Source: an uncultured Candidatus Melainabacteria bacterium
Lineage (GTDB): Bacteria; Cyanobacteriota; Vampirovibrionia; Gastranaerophilales; Gastranaerophilaceae
Direction of reading: 5' to 3'
Assembly (NCBI GenBank): GCA_934667125.1
Contig: CAKULF010000003.1
Span: forward strand, 186,001-250,000
DNA length: 64,000 bases
Position 1 is the first letter of the stretch. Each line of letters starts with the position of its first letter. This document shows positions 41,579-50,531 of this stretch, piece by piece. The notes under the pieces were generated by a model. The model searched no databases and was not told the DNA's origin. It saw only the letters and a list, made by a program, of their open reading frames with translations. Made by a program: the position numbers and the translations under genes.

Positions 41579-42562
41579 TTACTCCTTTTCGTGATATTGT
41601 TCTACAATTTTTACACATTGTTTTTTGTTGTAAATCCCTGGAACGACAAAGAATTTCTTCTTTTTATCGATGCAAGCTACCAGTTCTTCATCCAAATTTT
41701 GGTCAAGTTTAATAATATCATTGATTTTTAAATCCAAAATATCATTAATTGCAACTTTTGTTTTTCCAAGAAGGACTTGAAGCTCTATTTTAGCGTTTTT
41801 AATTCTTTCAAGGGTTTCGTTTCTTCCGATTTCATTTGAAACAACATTTGTGTGTTGATAAATATATTGTGGTGTTAATTTTGATAAAACCGTTTCTAAA
41901 ACGGGATATGGGAAACATAAATTCATCAAGCCGAAGTTTTTTTGTCCTAATTTAACTTCAAAAGAAATTAAAACAACAATTTCGCCAGAGTTTGTGATTG
42001 GAATTGAATGATATCCGTTAGCAAGAGTCATAAATTCGGATTTAACGGGCAATATAGCGTCCCATGATTCTTCTAATATTTTTATAATTTTTTCAATAAA
42101 TTTTGTTGTAAGAAGTTCTTCAATTTGGGTTAATTCTTTTCCTCTTTCGTTAACCGAGCCAGAACCGCCCAACATTCTATCTAATATAACCGATAAAACT
42201 TCGGGGCTGATTCCAAGAGAAATTTCGCCCGACAAAGGATTTAGCTTGAATATAGCGTTTTGAATATGATTTGGCATAGAGCAAACATATTCTTCATAAG
42301 TCAACTGGTCAACCGATATAACGTCGATTTCAACTTCCATTCTTAAATATCCGGTTAAATATGTTGCCATTTGGCGAACATAGTCCCTGTGAATGTCTTG
42401 CAGGGCTTTTAAGTGTTCTTTTGAAAATTTATCGGGACGTCTGAAATTATATAATTTGCAACCTTTTTTGAAACTGTCAGAAATTTGCATTAATTCTTCG
42501 ACAGATTCTTGAGTATCCACTTCTATATCATTATTAAAATTATTAGAATTATCTTCCATCAC
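41579..42562 (-). CDS. fliM: Flagellar motor switch protein FliM
   Basis: 327 residues, normal length. The middle CheC-like domain (about 45-230; YNFRRPDKFSKEHL, ILDRMLGG) and the C-terminal SpoA domain (about 255-325) are clear. Canonical FliM begins with a CheY-binding LSQxEIDALL segment. Here the first 30 residues are acidic and read VEELMQISDSFKKG, without that motif. The receiver protein two genes downstream may substitute for CheY. It is the first gene of fliM-fliN-receiver. Confidence 0.92.
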   Translation of the reverse strand: MMEDNSNNFNNDIEVDTQESVEELMQISDSFKKGCKLYNFRRPDKFSKEHLKALQDIHRDYVRQMATYLTGYLRMEVEIDVISVDQLTYEEYVCSMPNHIQNAIFKLNPLSGEISLGISPEVLSVILDRMLGGSGSVNERGKELTQIEELLTTKFIEKIIKILEESWDAILPVKSEFMTLANGYHSIPITNSGEIVVLISFEVKLGQKNFGLMNLCFPYPVLETVLSKLTPQYIYQHTNVVSNEIGRNETLERIKNAKIELQVLLGKTKVAINDILDLKINDIIKLDQNLDEELVACIDKKKKFFVVPGIYNKKQCVKIVEQYHEKE

Positions 42563-42725
42563 AAATATATGTTTCCTTAATATAAATAATACTATTTATA
42601 AGTTATTTGTCCATCATACGTTTATTCTAACTTGTTTGAAGCTCGCTTTAACTTTTTTGTAAACTTATGTAACAAAACAACATAAAACCTTAAAGTTTAA
42701 TTTAAGTTGTGCCGAATATAAAAAT

Positions 42726-43058
42726 ATGAAAGGTGTGTGGCCTATGGAAAGAAATAATTTTACATTTGATACTAAAAAAGTAAGCGATTTTTTAAGAAAT
42801 GAACTTTTTGAAATGAGCAAACAAGATTTAAAAAAAGCTCCCTCAGAAGTTCAACCAAAAAACTTACAAGAAATTGAATTTATCTCAAAAAAAGATGAAG
42901 AAATTTCTCCTATATTAAAAATGAACGAAGATCAGGTTCTGGCATTTGTTGAAGCTTTTGATGTTTCAATGTTATCAACTTTATCTGTTCAAGAATTGAA
43001 TTATATAGGCGAAAAGCTTGGAGTTGAGCCAAAAATTCTTTTTGGTTTGAGTGATTAA
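42726..43058 (+). CDS. Hypothetical protein with N-terminal MKGVWP
   Basis: 110 residues from ATG 42726. The first six, MKGVWP, are identical to the start of the glycosyltransferase at 10736. A second Met (42744, MERNNFTFDT) follows with AAAGGTG before it, so the true start may be there. The rest is charged and helical (KVSDFLRNELFEMSKQDL), ending IGEKLGVEPKILFGLSD. No family recognised. It is divergent from fliM and followed by a terminator. Confidence 0.5.
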   Translation: MKGVWPMERNNFTFDTKKVSDFLRNELFEMSKQDLKKAPSEVQPKNLQEIEFISKKDEEISPILKMNEDQVLAFVEAFDVSMLSTLSVQELNYIGEKLGVEPKILFGLSD

Positions 43059-43087
43059 AAAAGAACAATTTATCAAGAGAAAGATTT

Positions 43088-43117
43088 AAAACGACTAATT
43101 TTTTTAGTCGTTTTTTG
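43088..43117. terminator. Intrinsic terminator
   Basis: AAAACGACTAA and TTAGTCGTTTTTTG form an 11-bp stem with a T-loop and a T-run on the plus strand, 30 nt after the MKGVWP gene stop. Confidence 0.8.
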
Positions 43118-43280
43118 TTATGATTAATTATGTATTAACTTTTGTTACATTTTTACTAAAATTTTGATTTTTAATTTTATTTTTAAATTATAATTAGGAT
43201 GTTTAAGAATAGATTTACTTAAAGGATAAATTAAAAATTATTCGTATTGCCGAAAAATTAAATACAAAGTGTTGAAAGTA

Positions 43281-43309
43281 ATTAATAACGCTGGTTTTGG
43301 CGTATTAAT
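43281..43309 (+). promoter_or_regulatory. Leader hairpin ahead of the AAA+ gene
   Basis: ATTAAT-A-ACGC and GCGT-ATTAAT pair with a bulged A and an 8-nt loop TGGTTTTG. It ends 6 nt before the AAAGGTG ribosome site of the gene at 43326, so it could tune translation. Confidence 0.35.
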
Positions 43310-43325
43310 CAGAAAGGTGTTGTAA

Positions 43326-44873
43326 GTGAAAGTTAATCCGATAAATTTTGTAAACAGAAGAACTGTATCAAATAAAGCAAATAAAATAAATAAAGCAAAT
43401 TTGAATTTAGGTTTTGTTTCAAATCCTGTTAAATTAAACTCTCCATTAGCTGATAGCGTTCATTTTAGTTCTCGTTATACGCCTGCACCTGGTCAATCTC
43501 CATTTTTTCCTGAAGAGTATATGATATATGAACCGGATGAAGAAGAAAAAAAACCAAAACCAACAACTGATTGGACTGATGATTTAGAAAAAAGATTTCA
43601 ACGCAGAAGAGAAATTGATCCGTATAGATGGGCTATGGAATATGAACCGATTGAAAGATATAAATATTATCAATATTTATTTAATATGATTGATTATAAA
43701 CCCTCATTTTTCAAGGCTACGGATTTACAGAAAAAATTAGACCTTGGCAATAATTTTGTAATAGAACTTATGCAAGCATATACATATATACGTGCAGCAG
43801 AACAATGCGGAAGAGTGCCGTATACGGATACAAAATTATCAAAAGAAACAAGAGAAGAATATATTAAAAATCTTGCAATGCAAGAGCAATATGATTTTTT
43901 AAATAAACGTATTACAGATCCTGATGGTAGTTTTGCGGATAAAATTGCAGGTTATGATGCGCAAGTTTCAAGAATTAAGAATGGCTTTATAAGATATGTT
44001 GACCTTGAAAGATATAATAGAAGTGTTTATTTTAAAATGTGTACTTGCCGTGACAGATATAGTCGTGACGAATTAAAAGAAGCATTTTCTAATGTAAAAA
44101 ATGTTCCTATTCCGTCAAGCATTTTGATATATGGACCTAATAATGTTGGAAAAGATTCTTTTGTCGGTGCTATGGCAAATGAAACCGGTGCAAAAGTTGT
44201 CAGATATTCGCCTTTAAGCGGTCAGACAATAGACGATTTTCTTGAAAATGATGTTTATAAGTCAGCATATGATTCATATTACAAAGGACACAGAACAATA
44301 CATGTTATAGATGAACCTGAAAGATATTTCTACTTATCAGATGATCCTAAAGTTAAAGAAAGAGTTGAAAAATTAAAAAGGTATTTAAAGGCTTGCTCTC
44401 ATGCAAGTTTCTATACCGATGATGACTATTATGTGGGACATGCTTTAACATTTGTATTTACAACCGAAAATCCTTCTAAATTAAAAGGCATAGGCTTAAT
44501 TGAAGATGAAGAAAAAATGCCTATAATTATTTCGCTTCCGCCTGCTGAAAAAGCAAATCTTGAAGAAGTTATTAAATTTAATTTGAAAAGAATTACGCCA
44601 AATGATGGCAGATTTTTATTGGAAGATTATGATTATTCTAAGATTCTTAAAAAACTTTCTCCATCAGAAAGAGGCGCATATAGCAACGAAAAAATCAAGT
44701 GTATATTTGATGAAGTTGTGGATGATTATATCGCAAGACGCAATGTGCCGTTTAGAGTTTGCCTCGAAGAAGGTATTATAAATGAAAAATGCAAATCAGT
44801 AAGACACAGAGATATTTCGCCAAGCGATATAGCAAAATATCAAAGAAATCTTGAAGAAGTTGGAGAACGTTAA
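43326..44873 (+). CDS. AAA+-type ATPase with altered Walker A and lineage N-terminus
   Basis: 515 residues from GTG 43326, with AAAGGTG upstream. N-terminal 50 residues are Asn/Lys-rich, begin MKVNPIN, and contain VHFSS at 45-49. Residues about 55-240 are helical and Tyr/Arg-rich. The ATPase core (about 250-450) has Walker A GPNNVGKDS at 270-278, where Asp replaces the usual Ser/Thr after Lys, Walker B HVIDEPE (Asp329-Glu330), and sensor-1-like FTTENP. The ATPase state is uncertain because the hydroxyl that coordinates Mg is lost. It overlaps the next small gene by 1 nt. Function unknown. Confidence 0.7.
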   Translation: MKVNPINFVNRRTVSNKANKINKANLNLGFVSNPVKLNSPLADSVHFSSRYTPAPGQSPFFPEEYMIYEPDEEEKKPKPTTDWTDDLEKRFQRRREIDPYRWAMEYEPIERYKYYQYLFNMIDYKPSFFKATDLQKKLDLGNNFVIELMQAYTYIRAAEQCGRVPYTDTKLSKETREEYIKNLAMQEQYDFLNKRITDPDGSFADKIAGYDAQVSRIKNGFIRYVDLERYNRSVYFKMCTCRDRYSRDELKEAFSNVKNVPIPSSILIYGPNNVGKDSFVGAMANETGAKVVRYSPLSGQTIDDFLENDVYKSAYDSYYKGHRTIHVIDEPERYFYLSDDPKVKERVEKLKRYLKACSHASFYTDDDYYVGHALTFVFTTENPSKLKGIGLIEDEEKMPIIISLPPAEKANLEEVIKFNLKRITPNDGRFLLEDYDYSKILKKLSPSERGAYSNEKIKCIFDEVVDDYIARRNVPFRVCLEEGIINEKCKSVRHRDISPSDIAKYQRNLEEVGER

Positions 44874-45166
44874 TGCGCTTGAGTAGTATTTCAAAATTTA
44901 ATACTGCAAATAGCTATGCTTTTTATAAGAAAAACCAATCTATAAAGCAAAACAATGGTTTATCTTTTAAAAAAGCTTATAAAGACACTTCCATACCCAA
45001 AAAGCCGAGTCTTTTTATAAGATTTAAGAATTGGCTTTCAAAAGAGCTTGTGTGGAAAGATTCTCTTGAATACGATTTAAAGGTTGAACAAGAAAAATTC
45101 GATTCTGAAATAAAAAGAGCAAAAGCAAAGCAAGATTCCGATATTGAGGAATTTGAGGAACAATAG
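44873..45166 (+). CDS. Small protein with lineage-type N-terminus
   Basis: 97 residues. The ATG overlaps the AAA+ gene's stop. It begins MRLSSIS, has LSFKK at 30-34 and ends in a charged coiled tail (EQEKFDSEIKRAKAKQDSDI). No hydrophobic segment. It matches the N-terminal pattern of the AAA+ protein next door (MKVNPIN...VHFSS), which suggests shared targeting or a shared partner. Confidence 0.55.
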   Translation: MRLSSISKFNTANSYAFYKKNQSIKQNNGLSFKKAYKDTSIPKKPSLFIRFKNWLSKELVWKDSLEYDLKVEQEKFDSEIKRAKAKQDSDIEEFEEQ

Positions 45167-45178
45167 AAAAAGGTAGTA

Positions 45179-45595
45179 ATGATAACATTTAATGAATTTA
45201 CAAATTTAGCAAAAACCAATTCCAAACAAACCTCTTCGGTATTATCTCCCCCGTTAAATTTGAATTCTTCATCATTGCAACAACCTTTAAAAACAGATAC
45301 CTTTGAAAAACAACAAGACACTAAAGAAATTGATACGATTAAGGATAGAAAGAAAAAAATCTTAAAACGCTTTATAATTGAAGCAGGAGTTGTTGCGCTT
45401 GCGCTTTTAGCTATAAAAAATGGCAAAAAAATTTTTAATGCACTAAAAAACGTTGTTGAAAATTATAAAACTGATAAAATTATTAGTGAAATAGAAATTA
45501 TCCCAGCACCCGATAAATCATCTTCAAATCCGCCTATTAGAAGAGCTTTAACTTATCCGGCCATAATTGATGTTGAGGGATATAGTATTAATTAA
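45179..45595 (+). CDS. Hypothetical single-pass membrane protein
   Basis: 138 residues. A Ser/Thr/Pro-rich N-terminus (about 1-60) with DTFEK, a basic stretch (KDRKKKILKRF), one hydrophobic segment (about 65-82, IEAGVVALALLAI) and a soluble Lys/Pro-containing C-terminal tail. The start is preceded by AAGG and lies 12 nt after the previous stop, so this is the third gene of a small operon with the AAA+ protein. It could anchor the complex to the membrane (inference). Confidence 0.55.
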   Translation: MITFNEFTNLAKTNSKQTSSVLSPPLNLNSSSLQQPLKTDTFEKQQDTKEIDTIKDRKKKILKRFIIEAGVVALALLAIKNGKKIFNALKNVVENYKTDKIISEIEIIPAPDKSSSNPPIRRALTYPAIIDVEGYSIN

Positions 45596-45641
45596 AGTTA
45601 ATTTTAGTAAAACATAGTCTAAAATGTGGTAATATAAATAT

Positions 45642-47093
45642 ATGAACAAAGAATACAGACAAGAATTTTCTATTAAACAAATTCCAACGGATGATACGGT
45701 ATTACTTGAAAACACGCTAAATGCAATGGCTTTGGCCGGTTGGGAATTATATTCAATTTATGAAGCAGAGCAAAATTCAAAAATAGTTTATAATTGCATT
45801 TTTGTGCATGAAGTCGAAAATACTCAAGCTGATGATAATGATGAGATTGTTAATTTTCGTTCAAAAGTTGAAAAAATGCTATATTCAAAGGAAGAACCAT
45901 ACGAACTTTGTTTGGGACTTCAAAAGAAAATTAGAGATAAAAAAGATAAAATTGAAAGAGTTAAAAAATTCTTAGAAAGCTCTAAAGATGAAGAACGTGA
46001 GCTTTTAAACGATGAAATAAGTAAAGATATTGATGAATTAAATTCTCTTAAAAAAGATTTAAAAGAAGTCTTAGCGCCATCAAAAATGTCTAAATTTTTA
46101 GGCGAAGAAAAGCTTTCAATCAATCTTTCAAGCGAAAATTATTGTCTTTGTGACCCGTCTTATGAAAAAAATCTTCTATCTCAAACAATTCGGGTAAGAC
46201 AAGAATTAACAAAAGAATTAGGCTACATCATTCCAAGAATACAATTTATAGAAAACACATCATTGGATGAATACGAATTTTCAATAAATATCCATGGGAT
46301 TAATGTAATTAATGCTAAAGCATATCCTAATTATTTGGCATTTTTTGAAGATGAATTATCAATCGAAAAAGCTCCAAAAAATTCATATCGAACAAAAGAC
46401 CCTTTAACAAAAAGAAAATTAATTTGGATTGAAAAAAGCGAGTGCGAAAACTTTTGGGTTGAAGGGATTGAAGCAACTGAGTATATTGCAAATTATTTAA
46501 GCTATTATTCAATTGTCCACGTTGAAGAAATATTTGATTATAACGATTTAAACCGCTATGTTGAATATGTTTCTAACGTTAATTCGCTTTTGACAGATAG
46601 TATTTTGGGTGAATACATCAGTATTTCAGAGCTAAAATATCTTTTAACTCAACTAATCAGAGAAAAAGTCAGCGTTAAAGATATAGTTTATATTTTTGAA
46701 AAATTGAATGATTTTTCGGATGATCCTAATAAGGCAGATTTATTGGAAAAAGTCAGAATGGCTTTATCTCGCCAAATAGCCGCTTCTGTTGCTAATTCTG
46801 ATAAAGAAATTTTTGCTTATGAATTAGACGAAGATACTTTGGATTTGTTGGAACGCCAAACAAATACGGAAGAAAACAGTATAAAAATTGATTTATCTAA
46901 ATTTACTAAATTTAAAAAGATTTTAAAAGAAATGCGCCAAAATATCATAGAACAAAGCGCTATAATCGTTGCGCCGCAACAATACAGGCATATTATCTTT
47001 ATTTTAGTTTCACAATTATTTATTGATATTCCCGTTATTTGTTATGAAGAAATTCCAATGGAATATAAATTAAATATATTAGGCAAAATCTAG
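45642..47093 (+). CDS. Soluble protein: DUF4177-like N-terminus fused to FlhA C-terminal domain
   Basis: 483 residues with no membrane segment. Residues 1-60 hold NAMALAGWELYSIYEAE (GWEL at 33-36), as in DUF4177 proteins. Residues about 65-150 are coiled coil. Residues about 165-480 match the cytoplasmic domain of FlhA, the flagellar export gate: IRVRQELTKELGYIIP, LIWIEKSECENFWVEG, LLTQLIREKVSVKDI, ILVSQLFIDIPVICYEEIP. Ordinary FlhA is about 690 residues with eight membrane helices first; here they are replaced. A TAATAT ends 6 nt before ATG 45642, so the message may be leaderless. Role in export or signalling is inference. Confidence 0.75.
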   Translation: MNKEYRQEFSIKQIPTDDTVLLENTLNAMALAGWELYSIYEAEQNSKIVYNCIFVHEVENTQADDNDEIVNFRSKVEKMLYSKEEPYELCLGLQKKIRDKKDKIERVKKFLESSKDEERELLNDEISKDIDELNSLKKDLKEVLAPSKMSKFLGEEKLSINLSSENYCLCDPSYEKNLLSQTIRVRQELTKELGYIIPRIQFIENTSLDEYEFSINIHGINVINAKAYPNYLAFFEDELSIEKAPKNSYRTKDPLTKRKLIWIEKSECENFWVEGIEATEYIANYLSYYSIVHVEEIFDYNDLNRYVEYVSNVNSLLTDSILGEYISISELKYLLTQLIREKVSVKDIVYIFEKLNDFSDDPNKADLLEKVRMALSRQIAASVANSDKEIFAYELDEDTLDLLERQTNTEENSIKIDLSKFTKFKKILKEMRQNIIEQSAIIVAPQQYRHIIFILVSQLFIDIPVICYEEIPMEYKLNILGKI

Positions 47094-47094
47094 T

Positions 47095-48402
47095 TTAAAA
47101 GTTCTTTTCAAGCTCTTCAAGGCTAACACCTTTTGTTTCAGGCACAACATAGTGTACAAAAAACATTGTTAGCACGATTATCACTGCAAAAATCAAGAAT
47201 GACAAACTTATTCCGATTTTTTCTAACATAACAGGAAATGCCGCTGTTACAACGAAATTTGTTGCAAAATTGGCTACAACGGCGCTGCTCATAGCATATC
47301 CTCTATATTTCAAAGGGAAAACCTCTGCTGTAAGCAAAAGTGCAATCGGACCCATAGACATTGAAAAAGAAATAATATATAAAGTAATAAAAATTATAGC
47401 TAAATATTGGGTGTAAAAACTAAAATGAAAAACGCTTGAAAGCCCAATCGTTCCAACCAGCATGCCACTTAAACCAATATATAACAATGGTTTTCTTCCG
47501 ATTTTATCAACAAGGGCAATTGCAACAAAAGTCATCAAAAAGTTTATAACTCCAATAAATATTGTTGAAATTAAAGCAATTGAATCACTTTGATTTGAAG
47601 TCATTTTAAAAATCGTCGGCGTATAATAAATTATAGCGTTAATCCCTGTTGCAACTTGAAGAGCCATAATTCCAAGCCCAACAACAAATGGCTTAATTAA
47701 TTTTTTTGTTAAAACAAATTTTGTTTTTTCCTTTAAAACGGTTTGAATATCTTTAATTATCTCGTTTATATTTTGGCTGTCATCAAGCTTGTTTAAAAGT
47801 TTTGTTGCTTCATCTATTTTATTTTGTTTAATTAAAAAACGAGGAGTATCTTTTAAAAATAGCATTCCAATGAGCAATATTAAAGCAGGAAAAACCCCGA
47901 AAGAAAGCATTATTCGCCAATTGTTTTCAAGGGTTGAACATAAAAAATTAATAACATATGAAAATAAAATCCCAAAAGTTAAAGAAAGTTGATAAAAAGA
48001 AACGAGCGTTCCTCTTTTTTCTTTTGTTGAAATTTCGCTTATGTATAATGGACCCAAAAAGCTAACTACACCTGTTGCAAGCCCGATTATTAATCTTGAA
48101 GTTATAAGTTCAATGATGTTTTGACAAAAATAGGATAAAATTGAACCTATAATAAATAGCGAAGCGCAAAAAATAAATGTTTTCTTTCTTCCGATTTTTT
48201 CAACAAGAAAAGAATTCAAAATCGCTCCAATAACTGCCCCAATTGAAACAGCGCTCACTATAAGCCCTGTTGTTGCGGCGGTTGTGTGAATATCATTATT
48301 TATATATAAAAGCGCTCCTGAAATAACTCCTGTGTCATAGCCAGATAACATGCCTGCTATTGAAGCAATAAGAGCTGAAACATATAAATAAAAATATCTC
48401 AT
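47095..48402 (-). CDS. Major facilitator superfamily sugar:proton symporter
   Basis: 435 residues, 12 membrane helices. Sugar-porter family signatures: GYDTGVISGALLYI (helix 1), KIGRKKTF loop, YISEISTKEKRGTLVSFYQL, FLKDTPRFLIKQNK, QVATGINAIIYYTPTIF and the end PETKGVSLEEL. Such proteins import hexoses or pentoses with a proton. The closest model families are XylE/GalP/GLUT; the exact sugar is unknown. It is monocistronic, convergent with the FlhA-C gene with a 1-nt gap. Confidence 0.9.
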   Translation of the reverse strand: MRYFYLYVSALIASIAGMLSGYDTGVISGALLYINNDIHTTAATTGLIVSAVSIGAVIGAILNSFLVEKIGRKKTFIFCASLFIIGSILSYFCQNIIELITSRLIIGLATGVVSFLGPLYISEISTKEKRGTLVSFYQLSLTFGILFSYVINFLCSTLENNWRIMLSFGVFPALILLIGMLFLKDTPRFLIKQNKIDEATKLLNKLDDSQNINEIIKDIQTVLKEKTKFVLTKKLIKPFVVGLGIMALQVATGINAIIYYTPTIFKMTSNQSDSIALISTIFIGVINFLMTFVAIALVDKIGRKPLLYIGLSGMLVGTIGLSSVFHFSFYTQYLAIIFITLYIISFSMSMGPIALLLTAEVFPLKYRGYAMSSAVVANFATNFVVTAAFPVMLEKIGISLSFLIFAVIIVLTMFFVHYVVPETKGVSLEELEKNF

Positions 48403-48512
48403 CTTTTTTTCCTTTTAAAGTCTATATTACAATTATACCCAATTTTTGTTACAAATTCACTTTTTTTTATTTTATGAGATAATATAAATGAAGTATGTTT
48501 TGGGGAGTTTAA

Positions 48513-48722
48513 ATGTCACATATTAAAATTGATAAAACAAAGTGTAAATCTTGTTATTTGTGCATTGATGCGTGTCCTTTTAAGCTAATCAAAATAAGCG
48601 AGGAAGTTGGAAAAACAGGCGAAAAAGTTGTGGAATTTTGTGATGAAGAAAAAAAATGTATTGCATGTAAATCTTGCGCCGTTGTTTGTCCTGATATAGC
48701 TATAGTGGGTGTTTATAAATAG
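48513..48722 (+). CDS. 2-oxoacid:ferredoxin oxidoreductase delta subunit (ferredoxin-like)
   Basis: 69 residues with two CxxCxxCxxxCP motifs, CKSCYLCIDACP and CIACKSCAVVCP, for two [4Fe-4S] clusters. It feeds electrons from the TPP enzyme to ferredoxin. It is the first gene of delta-alpha-beta-gamma, preceded by GGGGAG, and its stop overlaps the next start. Confidence 0.88.
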   Translation: MSHIKIDKTKCKSCYLCIDACPFKLIKISEEVGKTGEKVVEFCDEEKKCIACKSCAVVCPDIAIVGVYK

Positions 48723-49789
48723 TGACAAAAGAATTATTAAAAGGTAATATTGCAATAGCAAAAGGGGCTTTGGCTTGCGGCTGCAGCTGTTATTTTGGTT
48801 ATCCGATTACTCCCCAAACAGAAATCGGTGAATATTTAAGCTCTGAAATGCCAAAAAGAGAGCTGGCGTATGTTTGCGCTGAATCTGAATTAGCTGCTAT
48901 TAATATGGCGCTCGGCGCTACTGCAACAGGAGCTAAAGCTTTAGTTACAAGTTCATCTTGCGCTGTTGCTTTAATGCAAGAAACAATGTCTTATGCTTAT
49001 TCAGACGAACTTCCGATTGTTTTAGTTAACGTTATGAGAGCAGGCCCTGGGCAAGGATATATTTTCCCATCTCAAGGCGACTATAATCAAGCTGTATATG
49101 GCGGCGGAAACGGGGATTATAGAACGATTGTTCTTTCACCAAGCGATGTTCAAGAATGCGCCGATATGATTCAAAGAGCATTTTATTTATCAAGAAAATA
49201 TAAAACCCCAACAATGCTATTGGTTGATGGCGCTTTGGGTCAATTGGCAGAACCTGCCGAAATTAAAGAAAATTTATATCCTGAAATTAGTTCATCTCAT
49301 TGGGAATTAATCGGTTCAAGATGTGATTGCTCAAGAAATATCCATTCTCTTCAACCTGACCAAAATAAATTAAATCAGCACATTTTAACTTTAAGAAATA
49401 AATTTGAAGTTATTGAAAGAGATGAAGTTGAATATGAAGAATATAGGATGGAAGATGCGGTTATTGTTTTAACTGCGTTTGGTTCTATGGCAAGAAATTT
49501 AAAAGGTGTGGTTGATTTTTATCGTGATAACGGTGTAAAAGTCGGCTTATTCAGACCAAAAACCCTATATCCGTTCCCATATCAAAGATTAAGAGAAATT
49601 TCGCAAAGAGCTGAATTATTTATCGATATTGAAATGAATTTAGGTCAAATGTTGAAAGATGTTATATTGGCAACTTCTCCAAATGCGCCTGTTTCTTTTA
49701 TTGGAAAAGCGGTTGGAGATTGGTTGACGTTTGAAGAAATAGAAGAACAAATTACTACTTTATTAAAGGATCAATATGCAAATATATAA
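48722..49789 (+). CDS. vorB: 2-oxoacid:ferredoxin oxidoreductase alpha subunit, VorB/KorA type
   Basis: 355 residues from GTG 48722. ELLKGNIAIAKGALACGC and YFGYPITPQTEIGEYL begin the catalytic alpha-subunit pattern, followed by SSSCAVALMQETMSYAYSDE and GPGQGYIFPSQGDYNQAVYG. Length and sequence fit the single-chain alpha subunit of the VOR (3-methyl-2-oxobutanoate) or KGOR (2-oxoglutarate) class. Those enzymes oxidatively decarboxylate 2-oxoacids to acyl-CoA and reduced ferredoxin in anaerobes. Coupling to fabH favours branched-chain oxoacids, but the substrate is not proven. Confidence 0.85.
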   Translation: MTKELLKGNIAIAKGALACGCSCYFGYPITPQTEIGEYLSSEMPKRELAYVCAESELAAINMALGATATGAKALVTSSSCAVALMQETMSYAYSDELPIVLVNVMRAGPGQGYIFPSQGDYNQAVYGGGNGDYRTIVLSPSDVQECADMIQRAFYLSRKYKTPTMLLVDGALGQLAEPAEIKENLYPEISSSHWELIGSRCDCSRNIHSLQPDQNKLNQHILTLRNKFEVIERDEVEYEEYRMEDAVIVLTAFGSMARNLKGVVDFYRDNGVKVGLFRPKTLYPFPYQRLREISQRAELFIDIEMNLGQMLKDVILATSPNAPVSFIGKAVGDWLTFEEIEEQITTLLKDQYANI

Positions 49790-50531
49790 AGTTCCAAGCT
49801 CTCTAAAAGAAAATATGAGTTTTACTTTTTGCTCCGGTTGCGACCATGGAGTGGCGGTAAAGCTTGTTGCTGAGCTATTAGAAGAAATGAATTTAATTGA
49901 AAAAACAATCGCTGTTTCTTCTTCAGGATGTTCTGTATTTTTGTATGATTTTTTAGATGTAGATTGTCTTGAAGCTCCGCACGGCAGGGCTGCTGCTGTT
50001 GCAACAGGCATTAGAAGAGCAAGAAATGCCGCTAAAGAGGATAATTTTGTTTTTACTTATCAAGGAGATGGCGACTGTACTTCTATTGGCTTGGCTGAAA
50101 CAATGCACGCTGCTTTAAGAGGCGAAAATATAACAATAATTTGCATAAACAACACAAACTATGGTATGACAGGCGGACAGCTTGCTCCAACAACCGTTTT
50201 AGGGCAAAAAACAACAACAAGCCCAACGGGAAGAAACCTTGAATACCACGGTTATCCTATTAAAATGGCAGAACAAATTGCTCTGTGTGGTGGCACAGCA
50301 TTTTCAGCAAGGGTTACACTGTATGACGTTAAAAATATATATAACGCTAAAGCAGCGCTTAAAAAAGCTTTTCAATACCAAAGAGAAAAATTGGGTTTAA
50401 CTTTTGTTGAAATACTATCTTCTTGCCCAACTAATTGGAAATTATCTCCAAAAGAAGCGCACGAAAAAATTGAAAATGAACTAATCAAAAGCTATCCTCT
50501 TGGAACTTTTAAGGATGTAAAAAATGACTAA
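49776..50531 (+). CDS. 2-oxoacid:ferredoxin oxidoreductase beta subunit (TPP-binding)
   Basis: 251 residues. It binds thiamine diphosphate through GDGDCTSIGLAETMHAALRG and NNTNYGMTGGQLAPTT (the GDG...NN motif). Cysteines at CSGCDHG and SSGCSVF may hold a cluster. It overlaps the alpha subunit by 14 nt and the gamma subunit by 8 nt, so it is translationally coupled. AAAGGATC is upstream of the ATG. Confidence 0.9.
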   Translation: MQIYKVPSSLKENMSFTFCSGCDHGVAVKLVAELLEEMNLIEKTIAVSSSGCSVFLYDFLDVDCLEAPHGRAAAVATGIRRARNAAKEDNFVFTYQGDGDCTSIGLAETMHAALRGENITIICINNTNYGMTGGQLAPTTVLGQKTTTSPTGRNLEYHGYPIKMAEQIALCGGTAFSARVTLYDVKNIYNAKAALKKAFQYQREKLGLTFVEILSSCPTNWKLSPKEAHEKIENELIKSYPLGTFKDVKND

